Both the position numbers and the translations under genes were made by a program. Positions 42,604 through 51,184 of a stretch of 64,000 nucleotides of DNA are shown one piece after another. Location: positions 62,001 to 126,000 of the forward strand of contig NZ_PNLB01000002.1 of the NCBI RefSeq assembly GCF_013822795.1, read 5' to 3'. The stretch comes from Phenylobacterium sp. GTDB taxonomy: Bacteria; Pseudomonadota; Alphaproteobacteria; Caulobacterales; Caulobacteraceae. The notes under the pieces are model-generated. The model had not been told where the DNA came from. It worked only from the letters and a program-made list of their open reading frames with translations, and made no database searches. Positions within the stretch are counted from its first letter, which is position 1. Each line of letters opens with the position of its first letter.

Positions 42604-43356
42604 ATGCAGTCAGGTTCGCTGGGGAGTTGGTTCGGAGACGCCGGCGATCCCCAGGCGTCCTACGACGTGGCGGTGGTGACGCCGAGCGTGCTGCGCCCCG
42701 CGCTGCTGGTCAGCCTGGAGTCAGTGTTCCGCCAGGATCTGGACGGCCGCATCCAGGTGCTGATCGGGGTGGATGCGCCCAAACCCACGCCGCCGGCGCT
42801 GCTGGAGCTGCTCGCGCGGCGGCCGGCCAACATCTCCGTGCTGCTGCTCACCCTGCCCTACTCGACCTCGATCCGGCACGGCGGCGTGCACCGGGCGACG
42901 GACGGCGGGGCGCTGCGCTCGATCCTGACCTTCATGGCCGGCAGCCGGCACGTGGCCTATCTCGACGACGACAACAGCTGGGAGCCCGACCACCTGTCGA
43001 GCCTGCGCGGAGCGGTCGAGGGCAAGGCCTGGGCCTATTCGCTGCGCATGCTGGTCGACGAGGCCAGCGGCCGCGAGCTGGGGATCGACCGCTGGGACTC
43101 GGTGGGGCCCGACCGCGGCCGCTTCGCCGAACGCGGCGGCTTCGTCGATCCCAACTGCCTGATGATCGACAAGCTGTTCGCCCTGCCCACCCTGGCCCGG
43201 TGGTCGCAGGGACCGGGCATGCAGTCGGACCGGACGTTTTTCGACGGTATCCGCCGGGCCACGCACGGCCACGTGCCACGGCCGACCGCGCGCTATTCGG
43301 TGCGCCCGGACAATGACGTCTTCACCGCGTTCATGGCCCAGGGCGTCGAGTTCTAG
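42604..43356 (+). CDS. Glycosyltransferase family 2-like protein
   Basis: 250 residues. An N-terminal GT-A type nucleotide-binding half is visible: YDVAVVTPSVLRPALLVSLESVFRQ, VLIGVD, and the DxD-type motif AYLDDDNSWEPDHLSSL (metal/nucleotide-sugar binding), followed by FVDPNCLMID and WSQGPGMQSDRTFFD. No membrane helix. It may transfer a sugar during glycan or glycoprotein synthesis, but the acceptor is unknown. Its stop overlaps the converging TonB-like gene by 4 bases (43353-43356). Confidence 0.75.
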   Translation: MQSGSLGSWFGDAGDPQASYDVAVVTPSVLRPALLVSLESVFRQDLDGRIQVLIGVDAPKPTPPALLELLARRPANISVLLLTLPYSTSIRHGGVHRATDGGALRSILTFMAGSRHVAYLDDDNSWEPDHLSSLRGAVEGKAWAYSLRMLVDEASGRELGIDRWDSVGPDRGRFAERGGFVDPNCLMIDKLFALPTLARWSQGPGMQSDRTFFDGIRRATHGHVPRPTARYSVRPDNDVFTAFMAQGVEF

Positions 43357-44117
43357 CGCCGCAACGTCTTGCCATGGGTGACGGCCGAGCGGGCGTGGAT
43401 CAGGTCGCTCCAGGTCCAGTCGCCGTCGCCGAGCGCGATGTGGGCGCCGCCCCCGCCGTCGCGCAGCGAGATCAGCACCAGGCCGCGCACCCGTTCAGCG
43501 CGGCAGGCCTCGGGCGCATAGGCGATCTCCCAGGTCATGATTTCGCGCACGGCGGCCAGACCACCGCCCTCCTCGCCCGGATGCACCACCCAGTCGCCGT
43601 TCCAGACCATCACCGGACGCCCGCGATGGGCGCTGGCCATCGCCGCCTGCACCCGACGGTCGCTGCGCAGCTTGGCCTGCAGCCAGCGGAGCATGTCGCA
43701 CTCGCCGCCGCCGGCTCCGTCGCCCGATCCGGAGCCGGAACCGGCGCGGGCCGCGCCGGCGATCTGGGCGTCGGTCAGCTCGACCCCGGAGCCGACGCTG
43801 GCGGCCTCCACCCGGCTGGCCGGAACAGTCACCACCTCGGGCGGCGGCGGACGCGGGGTCGGCCGGCGCTTGGGCGGCGGCTTGGCGGGGGTGGGCTTGG
43901 GGGTCTCGACCGGCGCAGCGGCCGGGGCCGGCGAGGGTTCGGGATCGGGGGCCGGCGGCGAGAGCACCGGGATCGGCTTAGGGATCTCGACCAGCTGCAC
44001 GACCATCGGCGGCGGTTCTGGCTCGATCGGTTCAGACGGGGCCAGGATCATCGGCAGCACGATCAGGCCATGCAGGACGACGCTGAGCGCCAGCACCACC
44101 GGCCGGCGGCGACGCAT
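43353..44117 (-). CDS. TonB-like proline-rich periplasmic protein
   Basis: 254 residues from ATG 44117; an in-frame TTG at 44132 is an alternative. An N-terminal membrane helix VVLALSVVLHGLIVLPMI is preceded by basic RRRR, as in TonB. A Pro/Lys spacer follows (about residues 28-100, PEPPPMVVQLVEIPKPIP.. to PKRRPTPRPPPPE), then a domain DMLRWLQAKLRSDRRVQAAM..DGDWVVHPGEEG..MTWEIAYAP. The C-terminal domain is not a recognised TonB_C domain. It could energise a receptor, or be a TonB-derived adaptor. Confidence 0.65.
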   Translation of the reverse strand: MRRRRPVVLALSVVLHGLIVLPMILAPSEPIEPEPPPMVVQLVEIPKPIPVLSPPAPDPEPSPAPAAAPVETPKPTPAKPPPKRRPTPRPPPPEVVTVPASRVEAASVGSGVELTDAQIAGAARAGSGSGSGDGAGGGECDMLRWLQAKLRSDRRVQAAMASAHRGRPVMVWNGDWVVHPGEEGGGLAAVREIMTWEIAYAPEACRAERVRGLVLISLRDGGGGAHIALGDGDWTWSDLIHARSAVTHGKTLRR

Positions 44118-44298
44118 CAGCCAGCTGCGCAAGGCGAGCTCGGCCCGACCGATCGGGGGCAGGTCGTCGGTGATCTTCGCGCCCTCCCCTGGCGACTACC
44201 TCGTCCGAGCGGCGCAGCCGCGGCGAGCGCCCTGAATTGGGGGCGAAAGGGGCGGATTGTGGGCGGCCGCGAGGCGCCGAAAGGTCGCAGCTTGACCG

Positions 44299-44961
44299 TC
44301 AGAGCCGTCGACCGCGCGCCAGGCCGCCGACCACGCCCACGCAGATCAGGAACTGGCCGAAGTAATACAGGCCCCAGATCGCCAGCCCGACCCAGGCCGC
44401 GCCGGCCAACGGTCCGGCCCGCCCGAAGATCAGCAGGTCGGAGACCACGAACATCAGCGCGCCGAGACCGACCAGGGCGCGCGGGAAGCGGCTGGCCCAG
44501 GCGCAGGCCGCCATGATCGCCAGGCCCAGTGAGTAAAGCGCCGCCCCGCCGCCGAGCGCGCGGTCGCTCGGCAGAAAGTAGGCGGCGATCGCCGTGCCCG
44601 GCACCAGAACGGCGATCAGCAGCTTGTCGGCGAGCGTCAACCCGCGGCGGCGATTACGCAGATAGAGCCCGATGGCGACCAGGTGGCCGACCAGGAAGGC
44701 GATCGCCCCGACATTGAGGCCGTGGGTCTCGAGCAGCACGTCGCCGAGCGCCCCGAACGCCATCACCGCGCAGATCAGCCAGCCGTCCAGGCTGCGCGCA
44801 CGCAGGCCGGCATAGACCGCCAGCAGCGCCACCCCGGCCCCCTTCCAGGTGGTCGCCGCCCATTCGGGGAAGCCGGCCAGGTTCCAGGAGGCGACATAGC
44901 TGACGCCCGCGATCACCGATGCGGCCAGCACCAGCCAGGCCAGCGGACTGTTCCGCTCCAT
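44299..44961 (-). CDS. Lysoplasmalogenase/YhhN (TMEM86) family membrane protein
   Basis: 220 residues with seven to eight hydrophobic helices covering nearly the whole length. The family hallmarks are the Asp-containing helices MAFGALGDVLLE and LMFVVSDLLIFGR, which carry the conserved acidic residues, and WGLYYFGQFLIC at the end. YhhN/TMEM86 proteins include eukaryotic lysoplasmalogenase, which hydrolyses the vinyl-ether bond. The bacterial role is not settled. Single gene. Confidence 0.85.
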   Translation of the reverse strand: MERNSPLAWLVLAASVIAGVSYVASWNLAGFPEWAATTWKGAGVALLAVYAGLRARSLDGWLICAVMAFGALGDVLLETHGLNVGAIAFLVGHLVAIGLYLRNRRRGLTLADKLLIAVLVPGTAIAAYFLPSDRALGGGAALYSLGLAIMAACAWASRFPRALVGLGALMFVVSDLLIFGRAGPLAGAAWVGLAIWGLYYFGQFLICVGVVGGLARGRRL

Positions 44962-45074
44962 GGTTTTGTCTCCCCCGTCTTGTTGACCGCAAGTCTAGCT
45001 TCGCCTTGGGCGCGTCGTCACCACCGGCGCGGTCCTCGCATGCGCAAAGTTCGTAAAGCCGCAGGCCGCCTGGG

Positions 45075-45731
45075 CTAGCCGTCGCCGACAAGCTCGACCT
45101 CGTCCCCCGCCCGCACGATCGCCTCGCCGTCGCGCAGGGTGCGGTGGGCGATGCCCTGGTCAGCCAGCCAGGCGGCGCTGACCTTCGCGGCGTCGGCTTC
45201 CGGGTGCTCGGAGGCGAAGTGCGGAACGATCACGAAGTCGACCAAGCCTAGGCCCACATAGATCGGGGCCGGGTCGTAGCCCTCGGCGATCGCGTCCGGC
45301 TCGTCCATCAGGTCAATGCCGCGCAGCGAGGCGCCGGCCACGCAGGCCCCGGCGCTCCAGCCCCCATAGGCGATGTCGTCGCGGGCCAGGCGCTCGGCGA
45401 GGATACGGTCGAGGCCGCTCTGGGCCATCGCCCGGCGCAGGAGGAAGCTGTTGCCCCCGACCGCCCAGACCAGGCCGACGCCGCCCAGCGCGCGGGCCAG
45501 CCCCGCCGGGTCGCCGAAATGGTCGCGCAGATCGAGCTCGAACGGGTCGAAGCCGTCGTCGGCGAGGTCGGCCAGCGGATCGTGGACGTTGCGCGCATAG
45601 GCCCGGCGCGACTCGTCGGGGATCAGGTCGAGGGCGTTGGACACCACCGCTACACGGGCGCCGCGTCCGGCCAGATCGACCAGCCGCCCGCGCGCGTTCC
45701 CGAACCGGTAGGAGGAGAGATAAAGGCGCAT
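45075..45731 (-). CDS. pepE: Peptidase E (alpha-aspartyl dipeptidase, S51 family)
   Basis: 218 residues. The nucleophile motif is GGWSAGACVAG, with Ser the predicted nucleophile as in S51 dipeptidase E. GLVWAVGGNSFLLRRAM matches the PepE glycine-rich loop. VPHFASEHPEAD carries a conserved His. PepE cleaves Asp-Xaa dipeptides in the cytoplasm. Start ATG 45731. It is 4 bases downstream of the TonB_C-like gene, so the two are probably co-transcribed. Confidence 0.85.
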   Translation of the reverse strand: MRLYLSSYRFGNARGRLVDLAGRGARVAVVSNALDLIPDESRRAYARNVHDPLADLADDGFDPFELDLRDHFGDPAGLARALGGVGLVWAVGGNSFLLRRAMAQSGLDRILAERLARDDIAYGGWSAGACVAGASLRGIDLMDEPDAIAEGYDPAPIYVGLGLVDFVIVPHFASEHPEADAAKVSAAWLADQGIAHRTLRDGEAIVRAGDEVELVGDG

Positions 45732-45735
45732 CGCC

Positions 45736-46128
45736 TCAGCGGGCCTTCATCGTTGCGAACTCGAACGGCACCAGGAAGCGGGCCTGGGCACCCTCCTTCG
45801 CCCCGGCCGCGAGGTCGGCCCCGATCCACCGCCGCTCGGCCATCCGCAGGGCCGCCGCGCCGAAGAAGACGCCCTTGGGGTTCTCTTCGACGACCGCGCA
45901 GCGATCCAGCGCGCCAAGCCGGCCGACGTCGCAGTCGATCACCGCCGAACCGGTCGTGCGTCGGGCGACGGCGATTTCGGGATAGTAGGGGCCGACGGGT
46001 CCCAGGCGTTGATAGGCCTTTGGGCTTTCAGTGAAGCGAACGGCCAGCGGGGCCGGCGTCTCGTCGGCGCGCGCTGCGACCGGCGCCATTGCGGCCAGCG
46101 CCGCCAAGACCGTCAACGTCTTCTGCAT
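45736..46128 (-). CDS. Periplasmic TonB C-terminal domain-like protein
   Basis: 130 residues from ATG 46128, with a Sec signal MQKTLTVLAALAAMAPVAARADE. The rest resembles the TonB_C fold: YYPEIAVARRTTGSAVIDCDVGRLGALDRCAVVEENPKGVFFGAAALRMAERRWI, with two Cys that may form a disulfide. It has no N-terminal anchor helix beyond the signal, so it is a free periplasmic domain. Such solo domains are common in Caulobacterales; the function is unknown. Confidence 0.7.
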   Translation of the reverse strand: MQKTLTVLAALAAMAPVAARADETPAPLAVRFTESPKAYQRLGPVGPYYPEIAVARRTTGSAVIDCDVGRLGALDRCAVVEENPKGVFFGAAALRMAERRWIGADLAAGAKEGAQARFLVPFEFATMKAR

Positions 46129-46269
46129 GAGGTTCCCGCCCTGTCGTTGCGGCCAAGCTAGACAACTGTCGGATGGACGTCGATCTGCGCTTTCACCGGC
46201 CGGCCGTCGCGCTAGGGTGCGCCGCATAAGGGCCTAGAGCCCACCGATTCATTAGGAACGAAACACCCC

Positions 46270-47223
46270 ATGATGATCATCGATTTCGAATGCGACACCC
46301 CGACCAAGGAAGCGGTCGAGGACACGGTCCGGCTCATCAAGTCCGGACGCGGGTTCGACAAGGAAGGCTACGCCCAGCACATGGCGCCCGGCTGGGCCGC
46401 CCAGATCGGCATGAGCGTCGAGCAGTTCAACGAAGCCAAGGAGCGCGACGGGCTGACCAGCCTGGCGCTGAAGCTCTGCGAGGTCGACATGACCCGCGTC
46501 ATGAGCCACGCCGACGTCATCGGCATGCTGGACACCGCCCAGGTCCGCTACGCCTGCATCGGCAACGCCGGCCGCCGGGCCAGCAACGAGGACGTCGCCA
46601 AGTTCGCGGCCGAATATCCCGACCGGCTGATCCCCTGGTTCCGCATCTGGGGCGATGAAGGCGAGGACGGCGTGGCGGCGCTGGAACGCGGCGTGCGCGA
46701 GTGGGGCTGCAAGGGCTTCGAGATCTCGTCCTATCGCGAGGAGCGCTACATCAACGATCCGGCCTACTGGCCCTTCCTGGCCAAGTGCGTCGAGCTGGAC
46801 ATCCCGGTGCGGATCACGGTCGGCCTGCACCTGCTGTCGGACCGGCCCTACGACTATGCCCACCCGAAGTACCTGGACGAGGTGGCGGTGCGGTTCCCGG
46901 AGCTGAAGATCGTCGCCGGGCTGACCGGCTGGCCGTGGGTGGACGAGGCCTGCGCCATCGCCTCGCGGCACAAGAACATCTACATCGACTTCGCCTGCAA
47001 GCGGGTGAAGCACCTGCTGGCGCCCGGCGCCGGCTATGAGGCGCTGATCTACTACGGAGCGCGCAACCTGCAGGACAAGATCATCTTCGCCACCGGCTGG
47101 GGCACCCAGATGGTGCCGCTGCACCAACTGGTCGCCGAAACCGACGAGCTGCCGCTGAAGCAGTCCGTCCGCGAGAAGTGGATGGGCGGCAACGCGGCCC
47201 GCGTGCTGGGTCTGGACCGCTGA
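46270..47223 (+). CDS. Amidohydrolase-2 family protein lacking visible metal ligands (probable pseudoenzyme)
   Basis: 317 residues, TIM-barrel amidohydrolase-2/decarboxylase type. The beta1 motif that normally reads DxHxH is IDFECDTPTKE. The beta6 region that normally carries His before Gly reads GLTGWPWVDEAC. The final Asp-containing motif, usually GSDYP or GTDWP, reads ATGWGTQ. Thus at least three ligand positions differ from active members. A possible fourth His remains in VGLHLLS. Alternative starts are ATG 46270 and 46273. Downstream SnoaL-like gene overlaps its end. The fold assignment is by recognition and the role is unknown. Confidence 0.7.
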   Translation: MMIIDFECDTPTKEAVEDTVRLIKSGRGFDKEGYAQHMAPGWAAQIGMSVEQFNEAKERDGLTSLALKLCEVDMTRVMSHADVIGMLDTAQVRYACIGNAGRRASNEDVAKFAAEYPDRLIPWFRIWGDEGEDGVAALERGVREWGCKGFEISSYREERYINDPAYWPFLAKCVELDIPVRITVGLHLLSDRPYDYAHPKYLDEVAVRFPELKIVAGLTGWPWVDEACAIASRHKNIYIDFACKRVKHLLAPGAGYEALIYYGARNLQDKIIFATGWGTQMVPLHQLVAETDELPLKQSVREKWMGGNAARVLGLDR

Positions 47224-47696
47224 GGCTGGTCCCTCTCCTGCTGGCGGCGGCGCTGATCGCGCCGTCCGCCGAGGCTGCGCCCCGGCTAACCGAGGCGCAG
47301 GCGCGGGCCTTCGCCCAGAAGCAGGAGGCGGCCTGGAACGCGCGCGACCTGGACAGCTATTTCGCCCTCTTTACCAAGGACGCGGTGTTCATCGACCAGA
47401 CCCGCGACATCAAGAACGGCGGCATGATCCCGTATGGCCGCAGCGGCGTCGCCCAGGCCCGCGCCCAGGCGGCCAAGTTCCTGGCCGGAGCGACCTCGAG
47501 CGAACGGGGCGTGATCGACAAGGTCGAGATTGCGCGCGACGGCGCCAGCGCCAGGCTGATCGGGCGTGAGGTGACCACCATCCAGAGCAAGGGGCGCACG
47601 CGCCGGGCCTGCGCCGACACCGAGCAAACCCTGGTTCTGGTCGGCGGGCAGATCCGCTCCAAGGGCCAGACCGACACCATCACCCGCTGCCGCTAG
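47178..47696 (+). CDS. Secreted SnoaL/NTF2-like protein
   Basis: 172 residues if started at ATG 47178, inside the end of the amidohydrolase gene (46-base overlap); no other canonical start is in frame before the domain. The N-terminus is basic, followed by a hydrophobic segment LVPLLLAAALIAPSAEA, so export by Sec is plausible. The domain LTEAQARAFAQKQEAAWNARDLDSYFALFTKDAVFID matches the SgcJ/SnoaL-type NTF2 fold; then VIDKVEIARDGASARLIGREVTT and a C-terminal Cys. Activity unknown. It overlaps the DUF4239 gene stop by 4 bases on the opposite strand. Confidence 0.7.
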   Translation: MDGRQRGPRAGSGPLRLVPLLLAAALIAPSAEAAPRLTEAQARAFAQKQEAAWNARDLDSYFALFTKDAVFIDQTRDIKNGGMIPYGRSGVAQARAQAAKFLAGATSSERGVIDKVEIARDGASARLIGREVTTIQSKGRTRRACADTEQTLVLVGGQIRSKGQTDTITRCR

Positions 47697-48535
47697 CGAC
47701 TAGCGGCCGGCCGTGCGTCCTCGATGCGGAAGCGGTCGTAGGCGGACGCCGGCGTGGTCTTGAGCGACTCCACCAGCCGCTCCATCGGACCCTGGCCCTC
47801 TCGGACGCCGCCGCGGGTCGGACGGTCGATGTCCACGATCAGCAGCAGCGACATCGACAGCAGCAGCAGCATGAAGGCCGCGGCCGCACGGCCACGGACG
47901 CCGACCAGCACGTAGCCGAGCACGCCGGCGGTGACGACCATGTAGATCACCAGGATGACGAACACCTCGGTCGGCACATGGACCGTACGCGCGGCCTTGC
48001 GCGAGGCGTCGAGGTCGATGAGGGCGTTCATGCTGTCGAGATAGGCCGACGAGAAGTCCAACCCCTTGATGCTCTGGAAGGCCGAGGAGGTGGCGGCCCA
48101 GAGCTCGACCACCAGCTGGTCGTTGCGGGCCAGCCGCTCGGGTTCGCGCTGGGCGTCGGTCTTGCCCAGGGCCAGGCGGTTCTCAGCGTACTCGACCAGC
48201 AGACCGCTGATCCGACTGCGGTGCGGCTCTTCCAGCAACTGGGTCCGCAGATAGGTCGTGCCGATGGTGTTGGCCTCGTCCAGCACCAGGCTTCGGCGGG
48301 TCTCGAAGCGGTCGACGGCCAGCGCGAAGGTGAAGCCCATCAAGAGCGCCAGCAGGCCCAGCACGCCTGAGACGACGTAGCCCTCGCCTTCGGCCTCTTC
48401 CTTGTCGTCCTTGCGGAACTCACGCCGGCGCTTCAGGACGACGCCGATCGCGACCGCCGCGATCATCAACAAGATCACGGCGCCGCCGAGGATCAGGATC
48501 GGCGCGCCGTCCACCCAAGCCTTGAGAACTTCCAT
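47693..48535 (-). CDS. DUF4239 family membrane protein
   Basis: 280 residues. Membrane helices: ILILGGAVILLMIAAVAIGVVL at the N-terminus, VSGVLGLLALLMGFTFALAV (about 54-74), and two near the end, VFVILVIYMVVTAGVLGYVLVG and AAAFMLLLLSMSLLLIVDID. LDEANTIGTTYLRTQLL is the family signature helix, followed by a long charged helical region. The family has bestrophin-like membrane topology and no established role. Single gene. Confidence 0.85.
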   Translation of the reverse strand: MEVLKAWVDGAPILILGGAVILLMIAAVAIGVVLKRRREFRKDDKEEAEGEGYVVSGVLGLLALLMGFTFALAVDRFETRRSLVLDEANTIGTTYLRTQLLEEPHRSRISGLLVEYAENRLALGKTDAQREPERLARNDQLVVELWAATSSAFQSIKGLDFSSAYLDSMNALIDLDASRKAARTVHVPTEVFVILVIYMVVTAGVLGYVLVGVRGRAAAAFMLLLLSMSLLLIVDIDRPTRGGVREGQGPMERLVESLKTTPASAYDRFRIEDARPAASR

Positions 48536-48636
48536 GACCGCCTCCTGAAGCGGAGGCAGGATCGTGCGGCCAAGCCTGAGGGCCTATCGGGCGAAACCCG
48601 GAGACTGCGTGTCAGGCGACCGGGCCGTAACGAAAT

Positions 48637-48662
48637 GCGGCGCCTCCGGGGGGAGGCGCCGC
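48637..48662 (-). terminator. Terminator-like hairpin downstream of the BVMO gene
   Basis: Perfect 11-base stem GCGGCGCCTCC / GGAGGCGCCGC with a short G loop. It lies just downstream of the flavin monooxygenase on the minus strand, where it is followed by ATTTCGTT. Confidence 0.65.
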
Positions 48663-48669
48663 GGCCGGA

Positions 48670-50172
48670 TCAACCGTAGACGAGGGCTGGTTCGTCGAGG
48701 TCCACCTTCGGCAGTTCGTCTTTTTCGCTCCAGTAGTCCTGGGTGTGACGCCACTCCGGCTTGTCGAGGCTCTTCGGCAGCAAGTGCATGCCGCGCATCA
48801 GGTAGCCGGGGTTGAAGTTCTCCGCGTCGATCCAGGGCTGCAGCTCGTCGGACTGATCCTCAGGCCGTAGGGCCGGCACGACCTTCTTGAAGCCCTTGTC
48901 CTGCATGTGGGCCAGCAGGCGGGCCACGAAGTCGCCCATCAGGTCGGCGCGCAGAGTCCAGGAAGCGCGGAAGTAACCGAACACCCAGGCCAGGTTCGGC
49001 ACGCCGGTGAACATCATGCCGCGATAGGTGACGGTCTTGGACCAGTCGACCGGCTTGCCGTCGACCGCGAACGGGATGTCGCCCATGACGCTGAGGTCGA
49101 AGCCGGTGGCGCTGATGACGATGTCGGCCTTCAGCTCCTCGCCGGACTTCAGCAGGATGCCGTTCTCGGTGAAGCGCTCGATCTCGTCGGTGACGACCGA
49201 GGCCTTGCCCGACGCGATGCCGCGGAACAGGTCGCCGTCCGGGATGAAGGCGATGCGCTGGCGCCAGGGGCGGTAGCTGGGGGTGAAGTGCTTGTCGACG
49301 TCGAACTGGTCGCCCAGGAACATGCGCACGCCGGCCAGCAGCTCGGCCTTGACCGTCTCGCTCTCCTCGACCGCCCGCTTAGTGAAGGCGTCGCCGTCGA
49401 ACAGGCGCTTGCGACGCACGATCTCGTGGACCCAGGTCTCGTCGATCTGCAGCTGGCGCAGGGTGTCGGCCAGTTCGTCGACGTTGCGGCCCGGCACGAA
49501 GTAGGTCGGCGAGCGCTGCAGCAGGGTGACGTGCGCGGTCTGGTCGGCGATGTTCGGCACCAGGGTCGCGGCGGTGGCGCCCGAACCGATGACGATGACG
49601 TTCTTGCCCTTCAAGTCGATGTCGTCGGGCCAGGTCTGGGGATGGACGATGCGGCCCTTGAAGTCCGACATGCCGTCCCACTGGGGCGTGTAGCCCTGGT
49701 CGTGCTTGTAGTAGCCCTGGCACATGAAGAGGAAGTTGGTGGTGAACTGCGCCGTGGTCCCGTCGGTGCGCGCCACGTCGACGGTCCACAGGTTGTCGGT
49801 GCTGGACCAGTTCGCGTCGACGATCTTATGGCCGTAGCGGATGTGGCGGCCGAGGTCGTTCTCGTCGATCACCTCGTTCATGTAGTTCAGGATTTCCTGG
49901 GCGGTGGCGATCGGCGCGCCGACCCAGGGCTTGAAGCGGTAGCCGAAGGTGTAGAGGTCGCTGTCCGAGCGGATGCCCGGATACTTGTGGGTCACCCAGG
50001 TGCCGCCGAAGGTGTCCTTGCTCTCCAGCACCACGAAGCTGGTCCCCGGACGCTGGGTCTGCAGGTGATAGGCCGCGCCGACGCCGGAAATCCCGGCCCC
50101 GACGATGAGCACGTCGAAGTGTTGGACGGCGGCGGAAGCCGGACGCTCGGCGATCATGTCGGTGGCGGTCAT
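48670..50172 (-). CDS. Flavin-containing monooxygenase, Baeyer-Villiger type
   Basis: 500 residues from ATG 50172, with AAGGA about 5 bases upstream; a GTG at 50238 is less likely. FAD-binding IVGAGISGVGAAYHL and NADPH-binding VIGSGATAATLVPN are present. The BVMO fingerprint FKGRIVHPQTWPDD is visible between them (about residue 165). FGGTWVTHKYPGIRSDSD is the conserved pocket segment. The family inserts oxygen into ketones or oxidises S/N heteroatoms using NADPH. The substrate is unknown. The divergent SDR gene may share a pathway. Confidence 0.88.
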   Translation of the reverse strand: MTATDMIAERPASAAVQHFDVLIVGAGISGVGAAYHLQTQRPGTSFVVLESKDTFGGTWVTHKYPGIRSDSDLYTFGYRFKPWVGAPIATAQEILNYMNEVIDENDLGRHIRYGHKIVDANWSSTDNLWTVDVARTDGTTAQFTTNFLFMCQGYYKHDQGYTPQWDGMSDFKGRIVHPQTWPDDIDLKGKNVIVIGSGATAATLVPNIADQTAHVTLLQRSPTYFVPGRNVDELADTLRQLQIDETWVHEIVRRKRLFDGDAFTKRAVEESETVKAELLAGVRMFLGDQFDVDKHFTPSYRPWRQRIAFIPDGDLFRGIASGKASVVTDEIERFTENGILLKSGEELKADIVISATGFDLSVMGDIPFAVDGKPVDWSKTVTYRGMMFTGVPNLAWVFGYFRASWTLRADLMGDFVARLLAHMQDKGFKKVVPALRPEDQSDELQPWIDAENFNPGYLMRGMHLLPKSLDKPEWRHTQDYWSEKDELPKVDLDEPALVYG

Positions 50173-50218
50173 CTGTTTCCTTGCCCTGAGTGCGGACCGC
50201 TCGAAGGCGGCCTCTAAC

Positions 50219-50231
50219 TTATCGCTGATAA
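50219..50231. promoter_or_regulatory. Candidate operator TTATC-GCT-GATAA
   Basis: A 13-base inverted repeat 47 bases upstream of the flavin monooxygenase start, inside the divergent region shared with the SDR gene. Position and symmetry suit a repressor site. Inference. Confidence 0.35.
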
Positions 50232-50382
50232 TGAACAAGCCACCGACACGGCGTCAAGCGCCTGCGTGACGCACGCCAAACCCATCTTTCGAAAACGAGG
50301 CTCCGTGGGGTCAGGCTTTCGCCGTCGTCAGCGCCAGGGCTAAGCTCATCGCCAATCAAGGGATCGAAAAAGGAAGAGCACC

Positions 50383-51177
50383 ATGACCCAGGAACTGGCG
50401 GGCAAGACGGCGTTTGTGGCCGGGGGATCGAGCGGCATCAACCTGGGCATCGCCAAGCGGTTCGCCGCGGCCGGCGCCAAGGTGGCCATCATCAGCCGCA
50501 GCCCCGAAAAGATCGAGGCGGCCGCAAAGGAGGTCTCCGCTTTCGGCCCCTGCATCGGCATGGCCGCCGACGTGCGCGACTACGCGGCCATCGAGGCGGC
50601 GCTGAAGCGCACCCATGACGAGCTGGGCCCCATCGACATCGTGCTGTCGGGCGCAGCCGGCAACTTCGTGGCCCCGGCCCTGGGCATGAGCGCCAACGGC
50701 TTCAAGACCGTGGTCGACATCGACCTGATCGGCACCTTCAACGTGCTGCGCGCCTCGTTCGAGTTCCTGAACCGGCCGGGCGCGTCGCTGATCTCGATCA
50801 CGGCGGGCCAGGCCGAGCGCGCCTCGATGTTCCAGGCGCACGTCTGCGCGGCGAAGGCCGGGATCAACATGCTGACCAAGTGCCTGGCCCTGGAGTGGGG
50901 GCCGGCCGGGGTGCGGGTCAACGCCATCTCGCCCGGTCCGATCGCCGACACCGAGGGCATGGCGCGCCTGGCCCCGACCCCGGAAGCTGAGGCCCGGGTC
51001 AACAGCCGCAACCCGATGCGGCGCTATGGCCAGAAGGACGAGATCGCCGACATGGCCATCTTCCTGTCCTCCGAGAAGGCCGCCTATGTGAACGGCGCGA
51101 TCATCCCGGTCGACGGCGGCAGCGGGGCCGGCGACGCCAGCGGCAACGCCCTGGGCAACTACGCGGCGGTGTACTGA
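50383..51177 (+). CDS. SDR family oxidoreductase, 2,4-dienoyl-CoA reductase-like
   Basis: 264 residues. The NAD(P) motif is FVAGGSSGINLGIAKRF, and the NNAG equivalent is LSGAAGNF. The active-site segment reads AHVCAAKAGINMLTK: the Lys is present, but the Tyr of the usual YxxxK is replaced by Val, as in peroxisomal/bacterial DECR-type SDRs. RVNAISPGPIADTEGMARL matches that same branch. It likely reduces dienoyl-CoA during beta-oxidation of unsaturated acyl chains, which fits the large ACAD cluster elsewhere in the window. Start ATG 50383 with GGAAGAG upstream. Confidence 0.82.
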   Translation: MTQELAGKTAFVAGGSSGINLGIAKRFAAAGAKVAIISRSPEKIEAAAKEVSAFGPCIGMAADVRDYAAIEAALKRTHDELGPIDIVLSGAAGNFVAPALGMSANGFKTVVDIDLIGTFNVLRASFEFLNRPGASLISITAGQAERASMFQAHVCAAKAGINMLTKCLALEWGPAGVRVNAISPGPIADTEGMARLAPTPEAEARVNSRNPMRRYGQKDEIADMAIFLSSEKAAYVNGAIIPVDGGSGAGDASGNALGNYAAVY

Positions 51178-51184
51178 CGAGCGC

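Noticed and set aside
44172-44174. ATC as a non-canonical start codon for the TonB-like protein
   Set aside because: GGAGGG lies 7 bases upstream and the frame is open, but ATC starts are very rare; ATG 44117 or TTG 44132 is simpler.
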